The notes beneath the pieces were generated by a model. It ran no database searches. It was not told the DNA's origin and worked only from the letters and a program-made list of their open reading frames with translations. Position numbers and translations under genes: made by a program. A stretch of DNA of 64,000 nucleotides from Sulfidibacter corallicola (GTDB lineage: Bacteria; Acidobacteriota; Holophagae; Acanthopleuribacterales; Acanthopleuribacteraceae), in contig NZ_CP071793.1 in NCBI RefSeq assembly GCF_017498545.1, forward strand, positions 11,340,256 through 11,404,255, read 5' to 3'. Within the stretch, counting starts at the first letter, position 1. Each line of letters begins with the position of its first letter. Shown here piece by piece: positions 17,769-26,550 of the stretch.

Positions 17769-17804
17769 AGCCGAAAAGACTCAATCACTTTTCGAGGTTA
17801 TTCC

Positions 17805-20800
17805 TTGAGGTTTCGTGCCACATACTATGTTTGCGTCATTTCCCTGTTTCTTTTTGCCACCAGTTGTTCCGATACCGGCGCTTCACGTCAGCTTTCGGAT
17901 CACCTTGGCGAGATCGTTCAGATTCAACCGGGAAAAGTACATCGCTTCCGCATCGAACTCAAGGCGGATGAGGTCGTCGCCCTGGAGATCGAGCAGGTTC
18001 GCGCCGATGTCTCGGCGACATGGCATGGCGGAAACACCGAAATCTCGATGGACGGCTGGTTCGGTCCCATGGACACCGAATGGCTATGCGTCAAGGCCGC
18101 GACCACGGGCGCCCACTTCCTGGAAATCGAAGGCCTGTCCCAGGCGAACGACACCGGTGGTTACCGCCTGCGGATCGAACGGCACCCAGCTCCCGACGAG
18201 CGTCATCGCCTCGCCGCCAGGGTTTTCGAGGTGGTGGCCAAGGCCCGCCACATCGCCCTGGATGAGCAAAAGGAGTCAGCTCCCCCATCACTGAAAGAAA
18301 TGGAGCGCTTGGAATCGAAACTCCCCGAACTGTCGCTCCGATTGCAGGCGCTCTATTGGGAGACACGCTCCCGATTGGACGGTCTGACCCACCAAAACGA
18401 GCGCGCTCGGATCTCCGCAAACAGAGCCTCGGAGTTTTATGCCGCGGCCGGCCTCCTCGCACCGGCGGCCTACAACGCCCATCGCCAAGCCAGAATCGCC
18501 AGGAACCTGGGGAGGCACGGAGAAAGCCGCTCGGCGATCGAGCAGGCCCAGCAATTGGCGCGGCAAAGCGACGATCCCGCGCTGGTCGGCCGCATCCGTA
18601 CCCGCAAGGGATTCGAGCTCTTGAAGCGCGGTGAGATGCAGCAGGCGGAAATCGCCATGCGTTCCGCCCTCAGCGGCTTGGTGGGCGTGGACGATTGGGC
18701 GGCCCAGGCCACCCAGCACGACGAACTCGGTATCCTGCTCACCATGCTCGCGCGCACCGAGGAAGCTCGACGCCATTTCGACAAGGCGTTCGAGCTATGG
18801 CATCGTTTGGGACATGCCCGCAACGCCCAACTGACGAAGAGCGAAATCGCCTGGACGCACTACGTCGACGGGCGCACCTCGGAATCGATCCCTCAGCTTC
18901 GCGAGGTCATCGAAGCGCTGACCACCATGAACGAACACGTCAGGGCAGCCCGCCTCCACGACCGCTTGGGCACCATGTGGGTACAGAACGGGGGCGCGAA
19001 AAAAAGTGAAGCAGCGTACCTCACGGCCTTGGAACGAGGAGGCTTGAATACCCTGGGTCGAGCCGCGGTTCTCTCGAACCTGGCCAGGCTCTATCTGCGG
19101 GACCAGCAGCGAACCGAGGAGGCTTTGGAAGCGCTCACCGAAGCCGAAGCGCACTATCGACAGGCCGGAGAGGGCTTGAACCTGTGTGAAATCCTCTTCC
19201 TGCACGCCCAGGCCCTGGAAATGCAGGGCAATCACGAGTCGGCCATGCAACGAGCCGAAGAGAGCGTCGACCTGCTTCGAGAGCTGCGCCACAAGCTCAC
19301 CGCCACCGACATGGCACTCAGTTTCATGAGCGCTCGCGGTCATTACTTGGACCTGTATCTCGATCTGCTCTATCGGTTCCATCAGCTCGATCCGGCGCGA
19401 GGGTTCCACGAAGAGGCCCTGAAGGTGTTCGAAACCTTTCAGGCCCAATACCTCAGTCTCGACTTGAAGCGCCGCATCGAAGCGCATCGATTCCCCGAGC
19501 ACCTCCGCCGTGAATTGGGTGCGCTGTCCCACGAGATCGACGCGCTGAAAACGGAGCTGCGGCAAGGTGACGAAGATGAACACCAACAGACAGCGCGTCA
19601 CCGTCGGTTGAGTCACCTCCTGCGCGAAAAAAGTCAGTTGCGTGCCGCCGGAGTCGAGCTGGGGCAGATTTCGGATTTTTGGACCGATGCGATCGAACTC
19701 GCCGACATGCAATCCCTGTTGCCATCGGGAGACGGCCTTTTGCTCGTCTATCACCTGGGCGAGAAACACAGTTATCTCTGGGCGTTGGATGGCCAAGGCC
19801 TGCAGATGCACCGCTTGGAGCCGCGCGAACGGATCTTCGACGCCTTGAACAAATACCTTACCGACCTTCCCAGCGACGATCCGGAATACCAGGAAAACGC
19901 CCGGATCCTGGGGCAATTCCTGCTTGGGCCGGTTGCGGATCGCCTCGCGAATCGACGGATTTTGGTGGTGCGCGACGATCAACTGAACCACCTGCCCTTC
20001 GCCAGCCTGATCCCACCGGGCGGCGAGGATCCCTTGGTCGTAACAGCCGCGCTCACCATGTTGCCTTCCGCCCGGTTCGGCGTCCAGCTCCGCCGCTGGT
20101 CCGAACGCCGCCAAATGGCGCCCTGTGACCTGTTGATGTTCGCCGACCCGCTGTACCGCGCCTCATCCAAGTCGGCAGCACACCAAAGATCCCGAACAGG
20201 GCAAGCCCCGATTCGCGGGCAGCATCGCTCGGAAGATCGAGCTCGTTTCAAAAACCTCGCCCATGCGGAAGCCGAGGCGGCGCAGATTTGCGCCCTGTTC
20301 GATTCCGGTCTCACGGATCGCTACCAACAAGCAGAGGCCAATCTGACCCAACTGAAATCATTGGACTTGAGCCATTATCGAATCCTTCATTTCGCCACCC
20401 ACGGCATCGAAATCGACCAAGGGTTGACGGACGGATTCTTCGACGCCCAGGGGGCCGCCTTCACCGGATTGAGCCTGGCCCACGTCGATCCCAGTGGCCG
20501 CGACCTGCCAGAAAAAAACTGGCATTTGCACAATGTCGCCGATCTACGGTTGAACGCCGACTTGGTCGCCCTGAGTGCCTGTAGTACCGGCCTCGGCGGT
20601 GTCTCCCAGGGAGAGGGATCGCGAGGTTTGGACGAGTGTATGTTGGGCGCGGGTGCGGACAGGGTGCTGGCCAGTTTGTGGAAGGTTAGAGACCGCACGT
20701 CGCAGCTTCTCATGACCGAGTTTTACCAAGCATTCATCGAGGAGGGCCTACCGGCGGACCAAGCCCTGCGACAGGCGCAGTTGACGCTCCGAAGCCAACC

Positions 20801-20897
20801 GGAAAACGAGGCCCCTTCCGATTGGGCGGCCTTCGAGTTGAGCGGGAATCCGGCACCCCTTGACGTGCGATATGGGTCATCGATCGAAGAAGATTGA
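17805..20897 (+). CDS. Exported TPR-CHAT lipoprotein (caspase-like protease family)
   Basis: 1030 residues from TTG (GAGG seven bases upstream). The N-terminus MRFRATYYVCVISLFLFATSC is a signal with a lipobox-like ATSC (Cys21). Residues ~30-125 form a beta domain like the PPC-type modules of exported CHAT proteins (GEIVQIQPGKVHRFRIEL). TPR repeats occupy ~165-500, followed by a helical linker with charged coiled coil (~545-620). The CHAT domain covers ~640-1020 with His866 in HFATHG and Cys926 in LSACSTG, so the dyad is complete. The family cleaves proteins, but the lipoprotein signal places this one outside the cytoplasm, unlike Craspase Csx29. It could cut the periplasmic domain of the anti-sigma factor. 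If the signal call is wrong, it could act downstream of the CRISPR protease. Confidence 0.85.
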   Translation: MRFRATYYVCVISLFLFATSCSDTGASRQLSDHLGEIVQIQPGKVHRFRIELKADEVVALEIEQVRADVSATWHGGNTEISMDGWFGPMDTEWLCVKAATTGAHFLEIEGLSQANDTGGYRLRIERHPAPDERHRLAARVFEVVAKARHIALDEQKESAPPSLKEMERLESKLPELSLRLQALYWETRSRLDGLTHQNERARISANRASEFYAAAGLLAPAAYNAHRQARIARNLGRHGESRSAIEQAQQLARQSDDPALVGRIRTRKGFELLKRGEMQQAEIAMRSALSGLVGVDDWAAQATQHDELGILLTMLARTEEARRHFDKAFELWHRLGHARNAQLTKSEIAWTHYVDGRTSESIPQLREVIEALTTMNEHVRAARLHDRLGTMWVQNGGAKKSEAAYLTALERGGLNTLGRAAVLSNLARLYLRDQQRTEEALEALTEAEAHYRQAGEGLNLCEILFLHAQALEMQGNHESAMQRAEESVDLLRELRHKLTATDMALSFMSARGHYLDLYLDLLYRFHQLDPARGFHEEALKVFETFQAQYLSLDLKRRIEAHRFPEHLRRELGALSHEIDALKTELRQGDEDEHQQTARHRRLSHLLREKSQLRAAGVELGQISDFWTDAIELADMQSLLPSGDGLLLVYHLGEKHSYLWALDGQGLQMHRLEPRERIFDALNKYLTDLPSDDPEYQENARILGQFLLGPVADRLANRRILVVRDDQLNHLPFASLIPPGGEDPLVVTAALTMLPSARFGVQLRRWSERRQMAPCDLLMFADPLYRASSKSAAHQRSRTGQAPIRGQHRSEDRARFKNLAHAEAEAAQICALFDSGLTDRYQQAEANLTQLKSLDLSHYRILHFATHGIEIDQGLTDGFFDAQGAAFTGLSLAHVDPSGRDLPEKNWHLHNVADLRLNADLVALSACSTGLGGVSQGEGSRGLDECMLGAGADRVLASLWKVRDRTSQLLMTEFYQAFIEEGLPADQALRQAQLTLRSQPENEAPSDWAAFELSGNPAPLDVRYGSSIEED

Positions 20898-20993
20898 ACA
20901 TTTTCCATCCCACCGCGAACCTTCCCCGCGTTCCGGCCTTTTCTCATTCAGAGCGACACGCTCTCGATAGAAAAAGACTCGCGGGAGGGACAC

Positions 20994-21281
20994 ATGACCG
21001 AACGACCGAATTTCGATACCGATGGGGATACACGGGTGGACGATTCAATCCGTGACTCGAAGGACTCGCCGACAGGCCGCGCGGCATCGGCACGAACGGA
21101 ACCCACCAACACGGGCAACCCCAAACCCAATGGGACCCTGACAGGGAACTTCGTACCCACGGAGCATGCCGAGAAACAGTCTGAAACCGAAGCGGGCCAT
21201 CACGGAGACAAATCCGAGGATCCCAACACCGGTGGAACCAAACAACCTGGGACATTATCCAGCGGCTCATTCACCGACTGA
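20994..21281 (+). CDS. Small acidic, disordered protein with a duplicated motif
   Basis: 95 residues, ATG with a good GGGAGGG ribosome binding site. It has no Cys or hydrophobic core and is rich in Thr, Asn, Gly, Asp and Pro. The motif GTLTGNF (~residue 47) recurs near the C-terminus as GTLSSGSF. No family recognised. It lies 96 bases downstream of the TPR-CHAT gene and before a membrane protein, in the same direction. A disordered cytosolic protein beside a protease gene could be a substrate or adaptor; this is speculation. Confidence 0.55.
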   Translation: MTERPNFDTDGDTRVDDSIRDSKDSPTGRAASARTEPTNTGNPKPNGTLTGNFVPTEHAEKQSETEAGHHGDKSEDPNTGGTKQPGTLSSGSFTD

Positions 21282-21411
21282 ACCGGCTCCGCGCAACCCA
21301 GCTTGTCGGCTCAACCAAAGACGAGCGTGTACTGCAGGCCAGAGACGCGATGGTGCACGCTCATTTCCCGCCCTTCGCCGCAATCCGCCAATCGTCCAGG
21401 AGATCGTCACC

Positions 21412-22206
21412 ATGAACACGCTCACGGCACTATGCCTGCTGACCTTGTCGTTTCAAACACCGGCTTTTCGGGAACCAACCATCACCAGACCGCCGCACAC
21501 CCAGGCCCGCGTGGGCGACCTGAATCGGGTGGAGCGGCACCTGCGGGCCCTCATCGAGGAAGAACGCGACAGTTTCAACCGAACCTGGGCTCGAACCGAC
21601 GGCAAACAGCTCGATCTGGATCAAAAAATCGCACAATTGGAGGCACGCGTTTCTCAAACCCGAACAATCCTCCTTTTGTTCCTAGGAACCAGTGTCGGGG
21701 GGATCTTGGCCTTATGGCTGACAATCAGGGACGGCATCGACAAACGCCTGAACCAAGCCCTCGACGATGCGATTCAACTGGACTTGCTTCCGCTGAAACG
21801 CCAGGTGGAATTGTCCGCCATCGACAGCAAAATCATTCAGGACACCAAGATATTGGTGCTCGGCCAGGAAGACACGGGCGCGCTCGAAGACCGCTACCTC
21901 GGTTTGGGTTTCAAACAGGTCAAGGCACGACGCGCCCTCGACACCCCTCCGAAAAGCAAGTCGGAGGTCGTGAAACACTACGGCGAGCCGCATTTCGACC
22001 TCGTCGTGTTCGACCGGTTGGATGAGGACTGGATCGACGCCTACATCGAACTCAGCGACAAGAAGGCGTTCGCGGGACATTCCCAGCAACGACTCGTCTT
22101 GAAACATCCGGACCGGGTTCAATTCGCCAACACCCCGATCAGCCTGTTATCCCGTATCCTGGAACTGGGTCGTTATCTTCACCTCGCCAAGCAGCCGAAC
22201 CGCTAG
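21412..22206 (+). CDS. Membrane-anchored protein with C-terminal receiver-like domain, unknown function
   Basis: 264 residues from ATG 21412 (AGGAG nine bases upstream). The frame is open from 21166, but that upstream part is Pro/Arg-rich and lacks a start signal. A signal-like segment (MNTLTALCLLTLSFQT) is followed by a coiled coil (~38-80) and a membrane helix (~83-103, ILLLFLGTSVGGILALWL). The C-terminal domain (~145-264) has an alternating alpha/beta pattern: TKILVLGQED, FKQVKAR, FDLVVFDRLDEDWI, QRLVLKHPDRVQFANTPISLLSRIL. Similar receiver-like tails occur in genes next to CHAT and caspase genes, sometimes labelled NARF; I am not certain of that name here. It is probably part of the TPR-CHAT group. 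Confidence 0.65.
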   Translation: MNTLTALCLLTLSFQTPAFREPTITRPPHTQARVGDLNRVERHLRALIEEERDSFNRTWARTDGKQLDLDQKIAQLEARVSQTRTILLLFLGTSVGGILALWLTIRDGIDKRLNQALDDAIQLDLLPLKRQVELSAIDSKIIQDTKILVLGQEDTGALEDRYLGLGFKQVKARRALDTPPKSKSEVVKHYGEPHFDLVVFDRLDEDWIDAYIELSDKKAFAGHSQQRLVLKHPDRVQFANTPISLLSRILELGRYLHLAKQPNR

Positions 22207-22402
22207 TCCCGGCCGCCCTGCCCCATCTCGATCTCGGAAGATCGGCACGCCACCTTTCTGGCTCCCAAACCCTTTGCAAATACGAGCGTTGGCAAAATTG
22301 CACACTCACCGGATCAACGGGAGGGCTCGAAGTTCGGCGCGCGCAACCCAGTGCGACACAACCCTCGCGACCCGTCTGGCGCGATTGGGTTTTGGGAGAT
22401 TC

Positions 22403-22432
22403 TTGGTTCATGAGACAATAAGGGACTATATT
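22403..22432 (+). promoter_or_regulatory. Candidate sigma-70 promoter of the dehydrogenase gene
   Basis: TTGGTT (22403-22408), 18-base spacer, TATATT (22427-22432, 5 of 6), followed by a T run. It leaves a ~48-base leader. Confidence 0.45.
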
Positions 22433-22486
22433 TTTTCGTAGCATCTCATACTTTCCCAGAGGATCCCTTACCACCGGAGCCCCGCC

Positions 22487-23998
22487 ATGAACCAACAGGA
22501 CCTTTCCTTCGACGCCCCCGACTATTACGCCGACGGCACCTTCCATCGCGCACACTACCGATTTCACGGCAATGAAACCGAGGGTTGGCACATTTTCAGA
22601 GACGGCACCCTCATCGAGACCCTGGGCCCCGGCTACGAGGTGGTGGATGTGGAGCGCTGCGGCGTCTGCTCCACCGACCTGGCTCGCCGTTTTCTTCCCT
22701 ACCCCCTGCCCCAGGTGATCGGCCACGAAGTGACCGGCCTGCGCGAGGGCCGCCGCGTGGTGGTCGAGATCAACGCCTCCCACGCGGCCCGCAACCGCGG
22801 CACGGCGCACTGCCCCTTCTGTCGCGAAGGGTTGTCCACCCATTGCCCGGACCGCATCACCCTCGGCATCAATCGCCTGCCTGGAGGGTTCGCGCCCTGG
22901 CTGTTGGCTCCCACCCAAGCCATCATTCCGGTTTCGGAAACCATTCCCTCCCTGGCCGCCGCCCTCACGGAGCCCTTCGCCGCCGCGCTTCAAGGCGTGG
23001 AGGCCACCTGGCCCAAGTCCGGCGATCGCGTCGCCGTGCTGGGGCCCCGCCGGCTCGGCATGCTGCTTCTGGCCGCGTTACGCGGGTTCCGCACCCGCCA
23101 GAATCTGGATTTCCACATTACCGCCCTCGCCCGCCACGACGCCCTGCTCGCGCTGAGTTCGCGCATGGGCGCCGACGATACCGTCGACCTACGTACCCAT
23201 TCCTCCGCCTCTCTGGCCAACTCGTTCGACATCGTGTTCGACACGACCGGCAAACCGGAAGGATTCGAAACGGCGCTCAAGCTGGCTCGGCGCGTCGTCC
23301 ACCTGAAATCCACCAACGGCATGCCGGTTCTGGGCCTCCGGCACCTGACCGACCTGGTCGTCGACGAACTGGCCCTGCTGCCCGGCAACTACCACCACCT
23401 GGGCTTCACCTGGCCGGTCGAACGCGACGTGGACGCGCCGCGCGCCAACCACAACGTGTTCGTGTCGCCGTCCGTGCCGGACCATATCCTGGAAGAGGAA
23501 ATGACCCAAACCGCCCGCACCGGCGGCCAGCGGGTATTTCACCGGCTCACCTTCGAACACGCGCTCCAACGCCTGAAAAACCAGCCCGAAGACGGGCATT
23601 TGTTTCCCAAGGATTCGCCGGTGCCGCGTTTCGATCTCGCGCTGGTCACCAACCTGGCCGAGGCGGACCGCGTCATTCGTCCAATCCCCGACGAGGAGTT
23701 TTCCTTGGTTCGCCCGCGCGGCGCCATCCTGCTCGTGGACCCCGGAGCCCGTGAGCGCGACCCGTCACCACTCGCCCACGCCATCTGGGAACGCGGCATT
23801 CAGGTCCACAGCTCGCGTTGCGGCGATTTCCGCCGAGCCCTCGCGATCATGGAAAACCAACCCGAATTGACCAACATCATGGTCGAAGAGATGATCACCC
23901 ACCAGTTCGACCTCGAAGACATCGAGGACGCCTTCTCGGTAGCCTCGGACAGCTCCCGCAGCATCAAGGTGGTGGTCAACGCGCCGGAATCCTCCTGA
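22487..23998 (+). CDS. Zinc-type alcohol dehydrogenase-like (MDR family) protein, extended
   Basis: 503 residues. The GroES-like half has the catalytic-zinc motifs CGVCSTD (~55) and GHEVTG (~78), and a partial structural-zinc Cys cluster HCPFCREGLSTHC (~105). The Rossmann half includes GDRVAVLGPRRLGML (~180), with a nucleotide-binding region less regular than GXGXXG, and FDIVFDTTGKPEGFETAL. Length exceeds usual MDR enzymes (~350) by about 150 residues; the C-terminal extension (~345-503, with FDLALVTNLAEADRVI and FSLVRPRGAILLVDPGA) looks like a second partial nucleotide-binding domain. It probably oxidises or reduces an alcohol or sugar. It is a monocistronic gene with its own promoter; the substrate is unknown. 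Confidence 0.75.
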   Translation: MNQQDLSFDAPDYYADGTFHRAHYRFHGNETEGWHIFRDGTLIETLGPGYEVVDVERCGVCSTDLARRFLPYPLPQVIGHEVTGLREGRRVVVEINASHAARNRGTAHCPFCREGLSTHCPDRITLGINRLPGGFAPWLLAPTQAIIPVSETIPSLAAALTEPFAAALQGVEATWPKSGDRVAVLGPRRLGMLLLAALRGFRTRQNLDFHITALARHDALLALSSRMGADDTVDLRTHSSASLANSFDIVFDTTGKPEGFETALKLARRVVHLKSTNGMPVLGLRHLTDLVVDELALLPGNYHHLGFTWPVERDVDAPRANHNVFVSPSVPDHILEEEMTQTARTGGQRVFHRLTFEHALQRLKNQPEDGHLFPKDSPVPRFDLALVTNLAEADRVIRPIPDEEFSLVRPRGAILLVDPGARERDPSPLAHAIWERGIQVHSSRCGDFRRALAIMENQPELTNIMVEEMITHQFDLEDIEDAFSVASDSSRSIKVVVNAPESS

Positions 23999-24730
23999 GA
24001 CGCCGGCGACCGGATCTCCCGGACAAACACCGCACCGTCTCGCAGTGCCCGAATGCCGAAGCGACCCATGATCAGAGTTCCCACAGGCTTTGAGGTTCGG
24101 CGCGGCGGTAGGTTGGTCACGGCCAGTATGGCAGGGGCGGTAAGCCGGCCCGGCCGACTTTTCGAAGCAACGTATGTAACGGAAGAGAGTTACGCCAAAG
24201 AGCGAAGCCGATTCTTTTCCTCGTCGCGCCCATCGAAGTAGTAAAATCGAAACGCTGTCCATCGTGAGAGGGGCGTCAGGCACGCCCAACCAATTGAAGG
24301 GACTTGGCCAAGATCCAAATCGATCATCGAGAGTTTAAGAGGTCCGACTTTTCTGCTTCGCTCTTTTACCACTGGATCTTGCGAAGCCTGGGCTGCTTCG
24401 AAAGTCGGCCCGGCGGGCCAACCTACTCGCCTGGTTTCTCCCTTGGCATGCGGGAACAACGAGGATGGGTGCTTTGGGGTGGGCGTTTAGGGTAGGGATG
24501 GGCACAGCTCTTTGGGATGGCCCTTCATCGAAGGTTACGTCGCTTCGAAAGTCGGCCCGGCGGGCCAACCTACAGACGTTACGTCTCTTACGCACATACG
24601 GGCGCTTCGAATCGGCTCGCTTCGGGTTGTTTCATACGTGATGTCGAGCCGGGTGCAGGTCCCGCTTGTTCGTGGCTCGTAATGAAACCGGGACCCGTCA
24701 TGGCTATATGGCGGATCCCGGTGCGCGTCT
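23999..24730. other. Intergenic region with REP elements
   Basis: About 730 bases between convergent genes. It holds two well-formed REPs (24404, 24551) on the minus strand that flank ~125 bases. The whole block recurs inverted at 31970-32139. A degenerate REP-like stretch lies near 24100-24165. No gene is seen. Confidence 0.6.
24404..24573 (-). repeat. Composite element: REP - 125 bp - REP (copy 1)
   Basis: Bounded by minus-strand REPs at 24404-24426 and 24551-24573, each GTAGG + TTGGCCC GCC GGGCCGA. The interior (CCCTAAACGCCCACCCC, TTGTTCCCGCATGCC and more) is almost identical to 31970-32139 on the plus strand. This looks like a mobile, non-coding mosaic element of the BIME type. Confidence 0.75.
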
Positions 24731-25501
24731 TCACTTCACGAGTTGGTAGGTCGCGGGATCGGCCTTCAACACCCAGAGGTTGTCCATGCGAACCATTTCA
24801 CCCTGGATCCGCACCGGTTCGGCGATCAGGTCCAGAACCCGGTCGTTCACCTGGCCCCCGTTCGTATCGGCCAACATGAAATAACGGGCCGCCCCCTGGC
24901 CGTCGCGGACCACCAACACCGGCGGAATGCCTCCACTGACGCAGCGCACGGCGCAAGCCTTGTGCGGCTTCAACTCGCCGGGATTCATGACGCCGAGAAA
25001 GCACTTGCTGTCGACGATCTCGCCCACCAGCGTCACGGTGCCGAAGGAAAGCCCCGCACCGCCGCCTGCCGCCTCGCCCAGAACCTCGATGTCTTTGGAA
25101 GCATCGATTTCGATCATCGTCTGGTCGTCGCGATAGACCAGCGTGCCCGAGAGGCGAACGCGTTTGCCATCCAAATTCGCGACGCGTTCGTCGGCTCCGA
25201 ATTTGAAGGGGTCCACCAGGAAGTAGCGGGACCAGGTGGGCGCTTCTCCCGGCGATTCGCCGGGGCGGGACACCCGCAACATGGGATAGGGTTTGGTGGC
25301 GATGACGCCTTCGAAGTCCCGCACGTTGCCGAACTCGAATACCGCCGGGGCGAAGGTGCCCTGTGCCAGGGCCAGGAGTGCCGCCACGCCCGCGACCAGA
25401 ACCAACAACAGCAACACCTTACCCTTGACGAAGGCACCCACGACCGAGGGGGCCTGGTCGAAGTAGCCCACGTAGAAATCGTCCCTTTCGGGTTCACTCA
25501 T
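24731..25501 (-). CDS. Single-pass membrane protein of a redox operon, unknown function
   Basis: 256 residues. A short cytosolic N-terminus is followed by one membrane helix (~27-48, VLLLLVLVAGVAALLALA). The large extracytoplasmic part contains two OB-like beta modules: FEGVIATKPYPMLRV...RVRLSGTLVYRDDQTMIEI and VTLVGEIVDSKCFLGVM...KACAVRCVSGGIPPVLVV...VRIQGEMVRMDNLWVL. Three Cys are present (SKCFLG, KACAVRC), possibly metal or disulphide sites. I recognise no named family. The start overlaps the stop of the Rieske fusion gene (4 bases), making it the last gene of a four-gene operon, so it likely serves the same electron-transfer complex. Confidence 0.7.
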   Translation of the reverse strand: MSEPERDDFYVGYFDQAPSVVGAFVKGKVLLLLVLVAGVAALLALAQGTFAPAVFEFGNVRDFEGVIATKPYPMLRVSRPGESPGEAPTWSRYFLVDPFKFGADERVANLDGKRVRLSGTLVYRDDQTMIEIDASKDIEVLGEAAGGGAGLSFGTVTLVGEIVDSKCFLGVMNPGELKPHKACAVRCVSGGIPPVLVVRDGQGAARYFMLADTNGGQVNDRVLDLIAEPVRIQGEMVRMDNLWVLKADPATYQLVK

Positions 25502-26550
25502 GATGACAGCTCCTCTGCCGCGTTTTCGGCGATGACGGCGGGCTCGACGGCGGTGCCGGGCGCCAGCGGCCGCGGATCGACCAGCACGCGTCCCTCACTG
25601 ACCTTGACCCGGAAGGTGGGCACCTTTTCGGTGAAGGGCGGTGGCGAGGCGCCGTCGTGAGGCCGGTATTGGTAGCCGTGCCAGGGACAGGTGACACAGC
25701 CGTCGACGACCTTGCCCTCGCCCAGGGGTCCGTTTTGGTGCCGGCACACGTTGGAAATGGCGGATACCTTGCCGTCGTACTTGAACACCGCGACACGCTC
25801 ACCGGAAAGGCAGACGATTCGTGCGCGTTTCTCGGGAATGTCCTCGACCGCACAGACATCCACGAAACCTTCGCCGTTTCCTTCCTCGTCATCGGCCTTC
25901 TCCAGCCAGGCCGAGGTCAGGTGGAGACCCCAGACGACGGCCGCGCCAAGCCCCAGCACACCGGCCAGGAACGGGGACGACTCGGCCTGAAGAACGCCGA
26001 GCACGACGTGGCCGATCAGGAGGAAGTAGGCCACGTAGACCATCATGTGCAGACGTTTCCAGGTGGGCGCCGTGAGGTTGGCCAACCAGAAGTCGTGACT
26101 GGTGGCGGCCATGAAGAAGAGAATCGCCAGGGCGAAGAAACCCAGGGGCTGGAACGGGAACTGGCTGACGCTGCTGTAATCGCCGTTGCTGGTGAAGAGG
26201 CTGATCAGGGGAAACTGATCGCCACCGGCATGGAACTGAATCATCGCCAGGACGGCGTGGGCCAGGGCCAACACGAACATGGTCACGCCCATGTGGCGGC
26301 GGTTGTACAGCAGCGGCAGGAACATCGGATTCAGGCGAGCCAGGGGCCCGATCGCGAGAATGATGTGCAGCAACAACAACGCGGCGGTGCCGAAGCCGCG
26401 AATCATGAGGGTCTCGGCGGTGGCAGTGGGGTTGGTGGTGGCCGTGATGCCGATGAACAGCCCCAGATAGAGCAGGACGCCCAGCACCATGGTGCGGTCG
26501 TAGATCTTTTTCTGGCGATTCCATCCGACGGCCTGGTAATTCAAACTCAT
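25498..26550 (-). CDS. Ferric-reductase-like membrane domain fused to a Rieske [2Fe-2S] domain
   Basis: 350 residues from ATG 26550 (GGGGAGGGG upstream; the longer frame would overlap the previous gene). Residues ~20-215 have about six membrane helices with the His pattern of ferric-reductase/MsrQ-type cytochromes: HIILAIGPLARL, RRHMGVTMFVLALAHAVLA, TWKRLHMMVYVAYFLLIGHVVLG. Residues ~235-330 are a Rieske domain with both cluster motifs, CRHQNGPLG and CPWHGYQYRP. Haem B and a [2Fe-2S] cluster are therefore expected, giving a membrane electron-transfer protein. The fusion suggests direct transfer between haem and cluster. Neighbours are three small membrane proteins with 4-base overlaps. The physiological partner is unknown. 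Confidence 0.85.
   Translation of the reverse strand: MSLNYQAVGWNRQKKIYDRTMVLGVLLYLGLFIGITATTNPTATAETLMIRGFGTAALLLLHIILAIGPLARLNPMFLPLLYNRRHMGVTMFVLALAHAVLAMIQFHAGGDQFPLISLFTSNGDYSSVSQFPFQPLGFFALAILFFMAATSHDFWLANLTAPTWKRLHMMVYVAYFLLIGHVVLGVLQAESSPFLAGVLGLGAAVVWGLHLTSAWLEKADDEEGNGEGFVDVCAVEDIPEKRARIVCLSGERVAVFKYDGKVSAISNVCRHQNGPLGEGKVVDGCVTCPWHGYQYRPHDGASPPPFTEKVPTFRVKVSEGRVLVDPRPLAPGTAVEPAVIAENAAEELSS

Larger units (their letters stand above)
17007..17804. other. Repeat-rich intergenic region between anti-sigma and TPR-CHAT genes
   Basis: About 800 bases. Open frames in several phases on both strands are composed of repeat sequence and are not genes. Two clear REP palindromes lie at 17264 and 17455 with degenerate relatives between them (e.g. 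near 17380). The right end is AT-rich and carries a possible -10 (TAGAAT, 17763-17768) for the TPR-CHAT gene. The gap suggests the TPR-CHAT gene has its own promoter. Confidence 0.6.

Noticed and set aside
21166..21411. N-terminal extension of the 264-residue membrane protein
   Set aside because: Pro/Arg-rich, overlaps the small ORF at 20994-21281 in another frame, no start signal; ATG 21412 has AGGAG and a signal-like segment.
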